Origin: a virus
Strand: one strand, 5' to 3'
IMG/VR virus record: IMGVR_UViG_3300021420_000017
Coordinates: 62,001 to 126,000 of that record
DNA length: 64,000 nucleotides
Part shown: piece by piece, positions 53,227 to 62,009 of the stretch
How the letters are laid out: every line of letters starts with the position of its first letter
Position numbering within the stretch: the first letter of the stretch is position 1
Notes under the pieces: generated by a model
Told to the model about the DNA's origin: nothing
Seen by the model: the letters and a program-made list of their open reading frames with translations, nothing else
Database searches by the model: none
Program-made: the position numbers and the translations under genes

Positions 53227-53742
53227 ATGGTTGACGAAACGGCGCCCGAGATCGCGCACAAGCCCTACTCCGAGCGCGACGACTGGATCCCGGATTCGCT
53301 GCATGTGACCGGCCATGTGGACACCACAGGGACTGGCGGAGACCTGGCCGGACGGATCGAGGAGATCTCCCCGGTCTTCGCTCAGGCACGCGCCTCCGCA
53401 TTCGCCTCAGCAGTGGCCTCGATCGACCACCAGGGTCCGGGTGCTCCCGAAGGGGTTGTGCTCCCGACAGAGGGCCGCGAGGTTGAGGATGCGGTGGACG
53501 AGCTGCGCATGGCGGCCGAGCAGGCCACCAGCAACCCCCAGTTGAGCACCGGACTGAGTCCGGCTCAGCAGGAGGCGGCTCAGTCCACTTCTCCGGTGGT
53601 CGAGCCCGAGTCTGAGCCCGAGTCGGTAGTCGAGGAAATCCAGCCGTCGGTTGAGCCCGTGATCCCGGTCGAAGAGCCCCAGCCTCAGGCTGAGCCGGTC
53701 AATCCTGAGCCCGACCACGCTGACCCGCTCGATAAGGTCTAG
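53227..53742 (+). CDS. Acidic late protein
   Basis: A 171-aa acidic protein beginning MVDETAPEIAHKPYSERDDW with GGAGC upstream; a GTG at 53209 in the same frame is less likely because the ribosome site would lie inside the gene. The end is Pro/Glu/Val-rich low complexity (VEPESEPESVVEEIQPSVEP). It resembles assembly chaperones or scaffold-like proteins but no family is clear. Confidence 0.6.
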   Translation: MVDETAPEIAHKPYSERDDWIPDSLHVTGHVDTTGTGGDLAGRIEEISPVFAQARASAFASAVASIDHQGPGAPEGVVLPTEGREVEDAVDELRMAAEQATSNPQLSTGLSPAQQEAAQSTSPVVEPESEPESVVEEIQPSVEPVIPVEEPQPQAEPVNPEPDHADPLDKV

Positions 53743-53759
53743 CTCGCTCAGTCCGTCTC

Positions 53760-53794
53760 ACAGGACCCCGGTCATTCATTGATCGGGGTCCTGT
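53760..53794 (+). terminator. Terminator hairpin
   Basis: ACAGGACCCCG (53760-53770) pairs with CGGGGTCCTGT (53784-53794) across 13 nt. The next late promoter overlaps its last bases. Confidence 0.7.
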
Positions 53795-53825
53795 GCTGTG
53801 TGTTGTGGATCATCTGAAGGAGTGA
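53791..53825 (+). promoter_or_regulatory. Late promoter 7 (variant)
   Basis: CTGTGC (53791-53796), 18 nt, TGAAGGAGTGA (53815-53825). The GGAG in the downstream block may double as the ribosome site for the ATG at 53838. Confidence 0.55.
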
Positions 53826-53837
53826 GGAGGTTCTGCT

Positions 53838-54026
53838 ATGAGCCGTCCACTGATCGATCGCACCGCGAGGGCAATGTACCGGGATGATCCTGGCGCCAAG
53901 AACAAGGCGGACTTTGAATCCCTGCCGCTCGGTGAGCAGATGCGCTACCAGAGACTGGCAGCCTCTGCGGTCTCGGTAGTGCTGCGCGAGCCGGTCACGG
54001 AGAAGGAGCTGGCCAGTCCGGGCTGA
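53838..54026 (+). CDS. Small helical late protein
   Basis: A 62-aa basic, helical protein (MSRPLIDRTARAMYRDDPGA...). It has its own late promoter variant and is followed five bases later by the next late promoter, so it is a single-gene unit. The helix LPLGEQMRYQRLAASAVSVVL might dimerise. No family recognised. Confidence 0.6.
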   Translation: MSRPLIDRTARAMYRDDPGAKNKADFESLPLGEQMRYQRLAASAVSVVLREPVTEKELASPG

Positions 54027-54030
54027 GGGC

Positions 54031-54066
54031 ATGCCTGCCGGGACCCGAGAGCACTTGAAGTAGTGA
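54031..54066 (+). promoter_or_regulatory. Late promoter 8
   Basis: ATGCCT (54031-54036), 19 nt, TGAAGTAGTGA (54056-54066), 40 nt before the GTG at 54107. Confidence 0.8.
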
Positions 54067-54106
54067 GGCGATCTTCTTCGTCTTGCTCTGAGGAGGGCCA
54101 CCGTCT

Positions 54107-54766
54107 GTGACTGCGAATAACTCGCCGCGCCTGGGGCTGATGCTGCCCAACAACGCTGACCCCTTCGATCCAGACGACTTCGTGGAGACCTTCACGGTCC
54201 TTGATGGGGCTCCGGGGGTGACTCCGATCGCCAACCTGGCCGCGCTGCCGACCGGCCTCACGACAGCCCAGCACATGTCGCAATACATCCAGGCCGACAA
54301 CGGCGCGATCTGGTATTGGTACAAACCCTCCTCGGGCACCCCGGGTGCGTGGATGCGATCCAATTCGGTCGGGATGCTGAGCCAGCGTTCCAACGGCGGC
54401 CTCGTTCAGTCAACCTCAACAGCAGCCCCTGGCGCAGTCGTTCTCGGGACCTCTGTTCCCTTGACCGCTCCCGGCGTGCGGGCGTTGCGGGTCGATATCG
54501 ATATTGATCAGATCAACAGCAGCGGTTCGAGCGGGCTCTATGCAGTTCTGCTTTATCAGGGCAGCACATTGGTAAAGACCTTCGATCGAGGCGGTCTTCC
54601 GGTGAGTATCCCGGGCGACTTCAACGCCAGCTATATCTACCCAGCTCCTGCGGCTGGGGCCTCGCTGTCTTTCGGAGTCTCAATCTGCACCGGCGGCCTT
54701 CTCGCACAAAACCCGACTGGAACAGTCTCTGCCTCCGGAACCACTCTGACAGTCTCTGAGATTTAA
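54107..54766 (+). CDS. Virion protein, fibre/neck type
   Basis: A 219-aa protein from GTG 54107 after GAGGAGG. Residues 8-85 (LGLMLPNNADPFDPDDFVET, IQADNGAIWYWYKPSSGTPG) resemble the base of phage tip proteins, with a jelly-roll C-domain (VRALRVDIDIDQINSSGSSG, SLSFGVSICTGG). Starts a unit that runs on to the adaptor, lysozyme and holin-like genes. Confidence 0.6.
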   Translation: MTANNSPRLGLMLPNNADPFDPDDFVETFTVLDGAPGVTPIANLAALPTGLTTAQHMSQYIQADNGAIWYWYKPSSGTPGAWMRSNSVGMLSQRSNGGLVQSTSTAAPGAVVLGTSVPLTAPGVRALRVDIDIDQINSSGSSGLYAVLLYQGSTLVKTFDRGGLPVSIPGDFNASYIYPAPAAGASLSFGVSICTGGLLAQNPTGTVSASGTTLTVSEI

Positions 54767-54768
54767 TA

Positions 54769-55632
54769 ATGCCAGAAGCTGATCGGCAGCAGATTCCGCA
54801 GTATCAGTCTGCTCCTCAGTATATTGGCTTGGCTGTTGCTGTCACGGGTGTGCCCACCGATGTTGATAGCAATATCGTCACTGTCACAGTGGTCAATGAA
54901 GACTCTCAATCGACCTTGTTTACTCGCACTGCAGCTCATGTTGGTCTAGGCCGCTACCAGATTCTCCTCAGCCAGACCGATACTGACGTGCTGGGTAACT
55001 ATGCTGCGAGTTGGATCTATGCTATCGCAGGGCAATCTCTCCTCTATACCAGCTACTACGCTGTCGGTGGCGCCGAGCCAGCTTACGATAACTTGACCGA
55101 TGACTTGAAGGCTATCGCCGACTCGGTCTATGCCAAGCTCGCTGACATGTTCGATTCACCCTCTGGTGGCCCCAACCTCTACACCTACTTCCAGTCGAAC
55201 TGGAGCCGAGGCCGTATCGCTCAGTGTATCGACTGGGCACTCGACCGGATCAATACCGCTGCTCAGCCCTACAGCAACTACAGCACGGTAGCGGGCGGGG
55301 CGGCCTTCCCCACGGCTCAGTGGGGAGCCCTGCTTCGGCAGGCCTGCTTCGTAGAGGCGCTCAAGCACTTGCGGCGCAGCTACGTCGAACAACCAGACTT
55401 TCAGGGATCGACAATCTCACGCTTGGATCGACGCGACTACTTCGATCGATGGGGTGTCGTGCTCGCTGACGAGGAGGCACTCTTGCGCCCCCAGCTAGAC
55501 CACTTCAAGATCAAGCAGATGGGTCTGGGTCGACCCGCAATCCTGGTCTCAGGCGGCGTCTATGGCCGTTACAGCCCCGTGGCGATGCCGGGCATGGCCG
55601 GGCGCCCTCACCTGAGTTTCGTGAACTACTGA
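54769..55632 (+). CDS. Neck/adaptor-type virion protein
   Basis: A 287-aa protein. Residues 15-110 form an Ig-like beta domain (AVAVTGVPTDVDSNIVTVTV, NYAASWIYAIAGQSLLYTSY), residues 110-260 are helical with a DNA-or-ring-type adaptor look (AIADSVYAKLADMFDS, GALLRQACFVEALKHLRRSY, RLDRRDYFDRWGVVL). The end has a Gly-rich loop as in the protease (VSGGVYGRYSPVAM). Probably a head-tail connector or baseplate-hub part. It overlaps the lysozyme start by one base. Confidence 0.6.
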   Translation: MPEADRQQIPQYQSAPQYIGLAVAVTGVPTDVDSNIVTVTVVNEDSQSTLFTRTAAHVGLGRYQILLSQTDTDVLGNYAASWIYAIAGQSLLYTSYYAVGGAEPAYDNLTDDLKAIADSVYAKLADMFDSPSGGPNLYTYFQSNWSRGRIAQCIDWALDRINTAAQPYSNYSTVAGGAAFPTAQWGALLRQACFVEALKHLRRSYVEQPDFQGSTISRLDRRDYFDRWGVVLADEEALLRPQLDHFKIKQMGLGRPAILVSGGVYGRYSPVAMPGMAGRPHLSFVNY

Positions 55633-56726
55633 TGGCCACGTTGGATGCCGCGACTCTTCCGGCTCGCTGGTCAGACACCTCGGAGTTCCAGGGCTCGGTG
55701 TATACCGATGCCTATGGTCACCGATGGGCATCCTTCCGCTGCATGGACGGATCCAGCTACGTCGATCAAAAGTTCGCGGCTAACCTCGCCTGGTGCCTCG
55801 CTGCCTACAAGGCCGGTCGTATCGAGGGCTACTACGTCTACTTCGTCTACCGTCCGGTCGGCGCGCAGACGCTGTTCAACGCCTGGACGGCCCAGCTCGG
55901 AGCGACGATCCCGCCCGGAGCTGTCCTGATGAAAGACGTCGAGTCCTGGGGCGGAGCGATCAGCGGAGACTGCTCGGCCGATTTGAACACCCTGTACGGG
56001 ATGCTCGCGGGGTACGCAAGAAACTTCGCCCGTGTGGTCGGCTATGGCAATCAAAATGATCTGACCAACCTCTGGCGCACCCGCGATTCACGGTGCAGGG
56101 TCCTGGTGGCCTCTTACGGAGACACCTGGGTCTATCAGAATGTGCCGGGCGCATTCGGGCAGCAATACGCCGACGGAGAAGCCAGATATGGCTACCCGAC
56201 AGGCTGGCCGATCGCCTCCGATCCGTTTGGAAACTGCGATCACAACGGAACGCCCAACTACACAGCAGTTCAGTTGGCAGCCCTGCATGGTGTCCAGCGA
56301 GGCTCGACCACGAGTGAGGATGACGATATGAGTTTTCGGCTTATGAAGGACGCGCCTGACCAAACAGGTGCGGTCTATGCCTACAACAATGCTGGCATGC
56401 TCTGGCACGTGCCTGGCCCAGACTGGCTGGCCGTCGTGTGGTCTCTGCCGGGTTGCGAAAACCCCGGGGCGGTGGACGTCTTCAGCCAGGCCCAGTTCGA
56501 TGCGACCAAGGGGATGCTGGACACCATCAATGGTGGCATCTCCGGAGACATCCCGAACATCCTGAGCTTGGCCACCGGGATTCAGCAAAAGGTGAGTGGG
56601 CTCGGTGCGGCCACCATCGATCCGATTCAGTTGAACAAGGCCGTGCTCGACGCGGTCAACGCCTCCCTGTCCGGATTCGGGATGAGCGGCACCGTCACTC
56701 TTCAGAAGGCAGGAACTCCGGCATGA
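55632..56726 (+). CDS. GH25-like lysozyme (endolysin or tail lysozyme)
   Basis: A 364-aa protein. Residues 12-230 match the glycoside hydrolase 25 muramidase fold: DTSEFQG (15-21) with Asp 15, RCMDGSSYVDQKFAANLAW (36-54), EGYYVYFVYRP (65-75) and LMKDVESW with catalytic Asp 102/Glu 104. It would cut the MurNAc-GlcNAc bond. No signal peptide is present. A linker precedes a C-terminal domain (235-360) with a membrane-tilted helix region (IQLNKAVLDAVNASLSGF) that may target wall or holin. The holin-like gene overlaps its end, so endolysin is the best reading. Confidence 0.82.
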   Translation: MATLDAATLPARWSDTSEFQGSVYTDAYGHRWASFRCMDGSSYVDQKFAANLAWCLAAYKAGRIEGYYVYFVYRPVGAQTLFNAWTAQLGATIPPGAVLMKDVESWGGAISGDCSADLNTLYGMLAGYARNFARVVGYGNQNDLTNLWRTRDSRCRVLVASYGDTWVYQNVPGAFGQQYADGEARYGYPTGWPIASDPFGNCDHNGTPNYTAVQLAALHGVQRGSTTSEDDDMSFRLMKDAPDQTGAVYAYNNAGMLWHVPGPDWLAVVWSLPGCENPGAVDVFSQAQFDATKGMLDTINGGISGDIPNILSLATGIQQKVSGLGAATIDPIQLNKAVLDAVNASLSGFGMSGTVTLQKAGTPA

Positions 56727-57319
56727 CACACGCTGTTTCCGCGCACGCGGACCAGACCCCCTCGACCTCGGTCAAGACAAACTGGTTCACTCGGATCACC
56801 GGTTGGGTCCTGAAGAAGGAACCCGTCGCGGTGGCATGGTCGGTGAGCATGGTGGGCGAGATCCTGGTCGGGCACCACATCGTCGGCGCAGCGAGCTGGA
56901 CGAGCCTCACCAACGTGATCCTGCCGGTGGCCACCACCGCAGGGGCCGCACTGCTGCGTGACACAGTGTTCAGCCCCAAGTCGGCAGCCGCGCTCCAGGC
57001 CACCGCCGACAGTTGGCAGGCCAAGGCTGAAGCAGTCGGTATCTTGAGCGAGGCCGATTTCGGGCGCCTGACACAGTGGATGAACCAGCACCTGCCAGCC
57101 CTCCTGCAGGCTCACGCCACCGCAGCGAGTACGAGCACGCCGATTGCGACGGTCGTCACCCCGGTCCCGGCTGCGAGCTTGCTGGAGGCCGCTCACGCCG
57201 TCTTCGGGACTACTCCTTCGGGATCGCTGGATCTGACCCCGCTTCCTCCTCTGCCGTCTCCGGCGGTAACGACACTGGCTACTCCTGCGACTGCGACCAT
57301 CACGCCGCCCCTGTCCTAA
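56723..57319 (+). CDS. Holin-like membrane protein
   Basis: A 198-aa protein, ATGA-coupled to the lysozyme gene. After a 32-residue cytoplasmic start and a basic KK, two hydrophobic helices (about 34-52, VAVAWSVSMVGEILVGHHIV, and 59-75, NVILPVATTAGAALL) form a hairpin, as in class II holins. A 120-residue helical and Pro/Thr-rich tail is longer than usual. Location after an endolysin supports the holin call; the tail may regulate timing. A late promoter overlaps its end. Confidence 0.7.
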   Translation: MTHAVSAHADQTPSTSVKTNWFTRITGWVLKKEPVAVAWSVSMVGEILVGHHIVGAASWTSLTNVILPVATTAGAALLRDTVFSPKSAAALQATADSWQAKAEAVGILSEADFGRLTQWMNQHLPALLQAHATAASTSTPIATVVTPVPAASLLEAAHAVFGTTPSGSLDLTPLPPLPSPAVTTLATPATATITPPLS

Positions 57320-57345
57320 CCTCGGGCGCGGCTCTGAAGTAGTGA
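57311..57345 (+). promoter_or_regulatory. Late promoter 9
   Basis: CTGTCC (57311-57316), 18 nt, TGAAGTAGTGA (57335-57345). The -35 block lies inside the last codons of the holin-like gene. A small hairpin CAGCCC-TGCC-GGGCTG follows. Confidence 0.8.
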
Positions 57346-57380
57346 CAGCCCTGCCGGGCTGAGAGAGATTGAGGCCGTCG

Positions 57381-57926
57381 ATGGCGATCAACACCGTGAC
57401 CCAGCGCAACACCTTGGCCACGGCCTACGGGACGGCTGGGGCCTACATCGGGCTCCTCTCGGCTCTGACTCTGCAGGGCGCCATCTCCATCGGGGCGGTC
57501 AGCTTCTCCTCCGACCTGTCGGTCGCGGTTGGGGATACCGTGGTGTTCGATCAGGGCCTGTCCACCCAGGAGGCGCGGGTCGTCTCGGCAGTCACGGGAA
57601 CGGGCCCCTATGCCGTCACCGTCCCGGCCACCACCTTCGCTCACTCCGCCGGAGCGTTGATCTCGCACCTGCCTGCCGCCGCTACCGGTCATGAGCTGGT
57701 CGGGGGTGCCTACGCGCGGGTTGCCTCGGGGTGGGGGTCCGTCGACAACTCGGCGATCGTCTCGACCCCGACCCCCATCAACGTCCCGATCGGGGCCAAG
57801 GTGGGCTCCGTGGCCATCTTCTCGGCCATCTCGGCAGGTGCCTATCTGGATGCCTCTGCGGTAGCGGGCCAGTTCTTCGCCACGGCCGGGACTTATACCC
57901 CGACGTATACCTATACCCAGGTCTAG
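57381..57926 (+). CDS. Beta-rich virion protein
   Basis: A 181-aa protein beginning MAINTVTQRNTLATAYGTAG with GAGGC upstream. AGAYIGLLSALTLQG and GHELVGGAYARVASGWGSVD are hallmarks of a small phage fibre or tail-tip family found in many actinophages; the first half adds an unusual GDTVVFDQGLSTQEARVVSA domain. It probably sits in the tail tip. First gene of the last unit in the window. Confidence 0.65.
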   Translation: MAINTVTQRNTLATAYGTAGAYIGLLSALTLQGAISIGAVSFSSDLSVAVGDTVVFDQGLSTQEARVVSAVTGTGPYAVTVPATTFAHSAGALISHLPAAATGHELVGGAYARVASGWGSVDNSAIVSTPTPINVPIGAKVGSVAIFSAISAGAYLDASAVAGQFFATAGTYTPTYTYTQV

Positions 57927-57948
57927 GCCATCGGGTGGGGGGTAGAGA

Positions 57949-59271
57949 ATGACCCTGCTGGGATACCACTACGAGACCGGCCCACAAAGCGCTGCGCTGA
58001 CTTCGGCCAACACCGGGGCGAGCCTCAGCACCATCAATGGCAGTGCGATCTTCGATTCTGCGTCCGCACTGAGTGGCAACTTCGGAGGCAAATACTCTTG
58101 TAATGCCAATGTTGTTTGTACTCAGCGTTTCTTGCCTAACGCCAGCAGTACATCGATGGCTTTTTCAGTCGGATTCGAGTTGCCATCAAGTCCGCTGAGC
58201 TTCGATGTGATGTTCTATACTCTTCGATACTCCTCTGGTGTCTCGCTGAGCCTATTCTGGTCTACAACCAATACCGTCTATATGACGGATGCGTCAGGTG
58301 CTAATCGCATCACGTTGATCACCGGAGCAAACCCGGGAACGAAATACCGAATCGCCGGTTCGGTGATCGTGGCTACGTCAACCACGGGCACTTACACGAT
58401 CAACACCTACGTGGGTCAGAGCACATCACCCATCAATAGCGCTCCGTTTCACAGCACTGCGTACAATCTTGGCACCTCGGCAATTTCTGCGGTCGACGTA
58501 GGTATTGTCAGCGCGAACTCACCTTCGGGCACCGTCGTCATGATTGACGATATCCAGTTCAATGACGGTTCGACTACTGAACCTCCCCCTTACTTTCCGC
58601 CACTCCCGCCCACGGCTGCGTTCTCTTTCAACCCGATCGGCCTGAGCGTCACCTTCGACGGGTCTGCCTCGGCAGCGGTCTCCCCCGCGACCCTGACTGG
58701 CTACAGTTGGGATTACGGCGACACCAACACCGGCACCGGAGTTACTCCGAGTCACACCTATGTCAATGCTGGGACTTACACCGTCAGGCTGACGGTGACC
58801 GACTCCAATTCGACCATGAGTTCGATCAGTCACTCAGTAGTGGTGGCTCCCCCGCGAGGGTCGGTCACGGTCGCTTCGGTGAACACCAGCACCGGATGGT
58901 CTCCTTCCCCGGGAGCGACCTCCTTGAGCGCACTGACCGATACCGACTCGACCACGTATCTCACCAGCTCGATCAACCCGAGCAATCAGGTATTGCTGCT
59001 GACGTCACAGTTTCTGACTCCGCCCCAGGCTGGCCAACCGCTCAATGTGGTGCTGGGCATCGATGTCCTCGCCTCGGTCTCGGGCGGTCTCGTTACGGCG
59101 TCCCTGATCGAGGGATCGACCACTCGCTCGACGCTGACCCCGAAGGCCATCCCGATCGGTTCGGGTGGTTCGGTGCAGGGCTCCGTCGTGTGTGCCTTCC
59201 CGGCGGCCGACATCGCTGCGGTGACCTCCTGGGCGGCGTTGAAGGTTCAGCTTCTGGTATCGGCGAGCTGA
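57949..59271 (+). CDS. Fibre protein with jelly-roll and PKD domain
   Basis: A 440-aa protein. Residues 15-215 have the strands of a LamG/jelly-roll carbohydrate-binding domain. Residues 215-300 are a PKD domain (AAFSFNPIGLSVTFDGSASA, GYSWDYGDTNTGTG, AGTYTVRLTVTDSNS). Residues 305-440 form a third beta domain (VASVNTSTGWSPSPGATSL). PKD domains usually space binding or catalytic modules on surfaces. An exposed adhesin on the tail is likely. Confidence 0.72.
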   Translation: MTLLGYHYETGPQSAALTSANTGASLSTINGSAIFDSASALSGNFGGKYSCNANVVCTQRFLPNASSTSMAFSVGFELPSSPLSFDVMFYTLRYSSGVSLSLFWSTTNTVYMTDASGANRITLITGANPGTKYRIAGSVIVATSTTGTYTINTYVGQSTSPINSAPFHSTAYNLGTSAISAVDVGIVSANSPSGTVVMIDDIQFNDGSTTEPPPYFPPLPPTAAFSFNPIGLSVTFDGSASAAVSPATLTGYSWDYGDTNTGTGVTPSHTYVNAGTYTVRLTVTDSNSTMSSISHSVVVAPPRGSVTVASVNTSTGWSPSPGATSLSALTDTDSTTYLTSSINPSNQVLLLTSQFLTPPQAGQPLNVVLGIDVLASVSGGLVTASLIEGSTTRSTLTPKAIPIGSGGSVQGSVVCAFPAADIAAVTSWAALKVQLLVSAS

Positions 59272-59274
59272 AGC

Positions 59275-59988
59275 GTGTCCGCGACAGTCCGTATTTCAGC
59301 CTTCTCGGCCTCGGTTGTCCAGAGCGCCAACACAGGCACCGGCAGCGGTGGGGCCAACACGTCGGGTCTGTCCTTGCTGGCGGCCGAGGCCAAGAACGGC
59401 ATTGGCGTCTCGACGGTCGTTGCCAGCGTGAGCAGCCCTCGCTCGATTCAGGCATCGGGACTGGGTCGGTCCTCGATCATCAGCTCTCCGGCTTCTGTAG
59501 GAATGCCCTCGGACTCCGGCGTGGGCAGTTCCTCGACCCATGGCGGCCCTCACCCTCAGGCCTCTCCCCAGGCCTCCGGGGCGGGCTCCAGCAGCGCCCT
59601 GCGCTTACCCTGGGCCCCGGCGACTGGGCAAGGGCAATCTAGTGCCGTTGGCTTGTTCAAGGCTTATTCAGTTGTGCCTCAATCTGGTAGCGGAGTGGAA
59701 ACTGGTACAGCTTCTCTCGCCGTCGCTAAATCGGTGTACGTGGTCGGATCGAACACGAAAATCTGCACTCGTACTTTCACCGGAGGCGCTCCGCTTTACT
59801 TCGCGTACGGTAGTGGCCTGGGTCTTAGTGTCGTTTCTGTGAGTAGAGCGATATTGGTCGGCTCAGTCCAGGGCTCCGGCGTCGGACAGGCGACTGTTAT
59901 ATCAGACGCCGATTTCAATCCTCCCCCTTCGCCCGTGGGCATTACCGTCAAGATCGATGGGGAATGGCAGATCTCCTATGGCACCTAG
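59275..59988 (+). CDS. Ser/Gly-rich low-complexity virion protein
   Basis: A 237-aa protein from GTG 59275, rich in repeating SGxG-S-S motifs (SGVGSSSTHG; ASGAGSSSALRL; SGSGVETGTAS), typical of flexible or beta-helical fibre parts. The last 25 residues (VGITVKIDGEWQISYG) look like a separate small beta domain. Overlaps the next gene by 11 nt. Confidence 0.55.
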   Translation: MSATVRISAFSASVVQSANTGTGSGGANTSGLSLLAAEAKNGIGVSTVVASVSSPRSIQASGLGRSSIISSPASVGMPSDSGVGSSSTHGGPHPQASPQASGAGSSSALRLPWAPATGQGQSSAVGLFKAYSVVPQSGSGVETGTASLAVAKSVYVVGSNTKICTRTFTGGAPLYFAYGSGLGLSVVSVSRAILVGSVQGSGVGQATVISDADFNPPPSPVGITVKIDGEWQISYGT

Positions 59989-60838
59989 TCAACTCCCCAA
60001 CGCGCAGCCGTTCTACGTGCGCGGAGTGCAGAACTGGGCCATCTCCCAGGAGCGCCAGCGCCATACCCAAGCGCTCTTCCAAGTAGGCGAAATGGTCATG
60101 TTCATCCTGCTCTGGAAAACGGAGGACTTCGAGGCAGGATTGGTCGATCGGTGCATTCGTTGTTCGCCCGTGAATGACTCGCTGATTGCCCGAACCAGCG
60201 CGGTCTATGAACAGCCGATCACCTACCGCTGCCCGGTGTGCTTCGGCACGACCTATGGCGAAGGGGTCCGAGCCAAGATCATTCGCCCTGCCATCATCAC
60301 CGACTCCGATGAGGATGAGCGCAAGAGCCCACGAGGGGTTCTGCATGCCGAGAGCGTGGTGGTGGAATCCACTGAGGATTTCCGCTCTCACACTGGTGAC
60401 TTCTTGCTTCGCCAGGATGGGTCCCGATGGATGCTGGGCGCGCCCGCTCGGATCATGATTCGGACCGGGATGCAACGTCCGACTCAGGCCGAGTCCTCAA
60501 TCGGTTATGCCCGCATCCCCGCCTCCCGCGAGGACGAGGCCAGCGTGGCGTTCATCATCCCTCCGGGCCCGGCCGAACTGGCACAGTTGCTTGCTCAGCC
60601 GGTGGGTTGGCCAAACATGACCGACACCGACGTCCTCAATGGGCCTCTGATTCCCTTCGAGGAGTACGTGCCTGCTGTGGTGCCCACGCCAGCGTCTGAT
60701 TTCGGATTTGACCTTGGTGAGGCCGAGCCAGTCTCAGATGCGAACCGACGCGACTTCGACTTCGACCTTGGTGGAGCTATGCCCAATCCAGATGCGCATC
60801 TACGTGATTCCGACTTCGATGATATGGGTGGTGCGTGA
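59978..60838 (+). CDS. Conserved virion protein with zinc clip
   Basis: A 286-aa protein beginning MAPSQLPNAQPFYVRG. Residues 30-110 contain CIRCSPVNDS and CPVCFGTTYGEG, a four-Cys zinc site, within an alpha/beta domain conserved among large actinophages. Then VLHAESVVVESTEDFRSHTG and GSRWMLGAPARIMIRTGMQR. The acidic tail repeats DFDFDLGGA-like motifs (DFGFDLGEAE, DFDFDLGGAM, DSDFDDMGGA), a likely binding peptide in three copies. Probably a neck or tail-completion protein. Confidence 0.65.
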   Translation: MAPSQLPNAQPFYVRGVQNWAISQERQRHTQALFQVGEMVMFILLWKTEDFEAGLVDRCIRCSPVNDSLIARTSAVYEQPITYRCPVCFGTTYGEGVRAKIIRPAIITDSDEDERKSPRGVLHAESVVVESTEDFRSHTGDFLLRQDGSRWMLGAPARIMIRTGMQRPTQAESSIGYARIPASREDEASVAFIIPPGPAELAQLLAQPVGWPNMTDTDVLNGPLIPFEEYVPAVVPTPASDFGFDLGEAEPVSDANRRDFDFDLGGAMPNPDAHLRDSDFDDMGGA

Positions 60839-61986
60839 TGTCCGGGATTCGCTTACAGCTACGGCATGACTCCAGTGCCAACTGGGCCTCCCAGAACCCG
60901 GTGCTCAAAGTGGGGGAGGCGGGCTGGGCTACTGACACCTATGAGCTGAGAATCGGCGACGGGGTCACCTCATGGATCAACCTTGACCCGGTCGGCGAGT
61001 TGAATCTGAGTGGCGTCACCACGATTACCGGGGTTTCCACCCCGGGAGCGGTCCTTACCCGGATCGATGCCACCACTGCGGGCTGGGCCGTACTGGGAAC
61101 GGCTTCGGCCCATGCCGCCACCGATTTCGATCCGGCCGGGGTCGCTTCTGCGGCTCTGGTGACGGCCAAGGCCTATACGGATACGGAAACGATCCGAGCT
61201 GAAGGAATCGAGGCCACCAAGCTCAATATTACCGATCCGTCGGTGACGAACGCGCGGACGCCTCTCCCGCATGCCGCGACCCATGCCAGCGGAGGAACCG
61301 ACCCGGTCAGTCCGGCCTCGATCGGGGCTGCAACGGCGACAGCCCTCAGCGCGGAGATCACCCGTGCGCTGGGCGCCGAGGCGACGATCTCCAACGCATT
61401 GGCGACCGCGTTGGCTGGGATGTCGCCTGCTGAGTTCCCCGCAGCTACTCAAGGCAGCGGGTTGACCCACTCCGGTGTTGGCCAGGTCGTCGGGGGCATC
61501 ACGATCACCGCAGGGATGCGGGTGTTGGATACCTTGTCCGGCGCAACCGCTGGCCTGTGGGTGGCGGCGGCGGGCGCCTGGTCTCGGCCCACCGACTTCG
61601 CCACGGGCTCCAATGCTCAGGGCAAGCTGGTCAACGTTGATTCCAGCGGGGGGCTATGGCTCTGTATCTCCTCCAGTCCCGTGACGGTGGATACGACGAC
61701 GCAGGTATGGAGCGAGATCGATGCCTCGGTGGTCATGGCCGGAGTGGGGCTCGCCAAGAGCGGCAACTCCTTCTCCGTGCTCTACGGAACTATTACGGGC
61801 ACTGCTGCGCAGGGTAATGACTCCCGGATCACCGGGGCGGCTCAGGTCGCGAACAATCTGTCCGATCTCGCCAACGAGGCAGCCGCCCGGACCAATCTCG
61901 GACTGGGAACAGCAGCGACTCATGCCGCTACCGACTTCGATCCGCGCGGGGCAGCCGCCGCACTTGCTCTTGTCTTCGCGGTATAA
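60838..61986 (+). CDS. Tail-fibre protein, hyaluronidase-type head
   Basis: A 382-aa protein. ATG 60838 follows the upstream stop within two bases. Residues 3-45 (LRHDSSANWASQNPVLKVGE, ATDTYELRIGDGVTSW) repeat the hyaluronidase-type head of the 168-aa fibre. Residues 180-290 are a remote copy of the ...AGAWSRPTDFATGS...VTVDTTTQVW module. The end carries NLSDLANEAAARTNLGLGTA, the common fibre repeat. TAA lies within a palindrome. Likely receptor-contacting. Confidence 0.7.
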   Translation: MSGIRLQLRHDSSANWASQNPVLKVGEAGWATDTYELRIGDGVTSWINLDPVGELNLSGVTTITGVSTPGAVLTRIDATTAGWAVLGTASAHAATDFDPAGVASAALVTAKAYTDTETIRAEGIEATKLNITDPSVTNARTPLPHAATHASGGTDPVSPASIGAATATALSAEITRALGAEATISNALATALAGMSPAEFPAATQGSGLTHSGVGQVVGGITITAGMRVLDTLSGATAGLWVAAAGAWSRPTDFATGSNAQGKLVNVDSSGGLWLCISSSPVTVDTTTQVWSEIDASVVMAGVGLAKSGNSFSVLYGTITGTAAQGNDSRITGAAQVANNLSDLANEAAARTNLGLGTAATHAATDFDPRGAAAALALVFAV

Positions 61987-61994
61987 ATAATACC
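61980..61994. promoter_or_regulatory. AT-rich 15-bp palindrome
   Basis: GGTATAAATAATACC, a perfect inverted repeat GGTAT/ATACC around AAATA, overlaps the stop of one fibre gene and stands 15 bases before the next ATG. It contains TATAAATA, like a T4 late box, but nothing else in this genome uses that box. Role unclear. Confidence 0.35.
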
Positions 61995-62009
61995 TAAAGG
62001 AGAACTCTG

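Noticed and set aside
61982-61989. TATAAATA as a T4-type late promoter
   Set aside because: Only one copy was noticed, it overlaps a stop codon, and the late genes here use a different repeated element.
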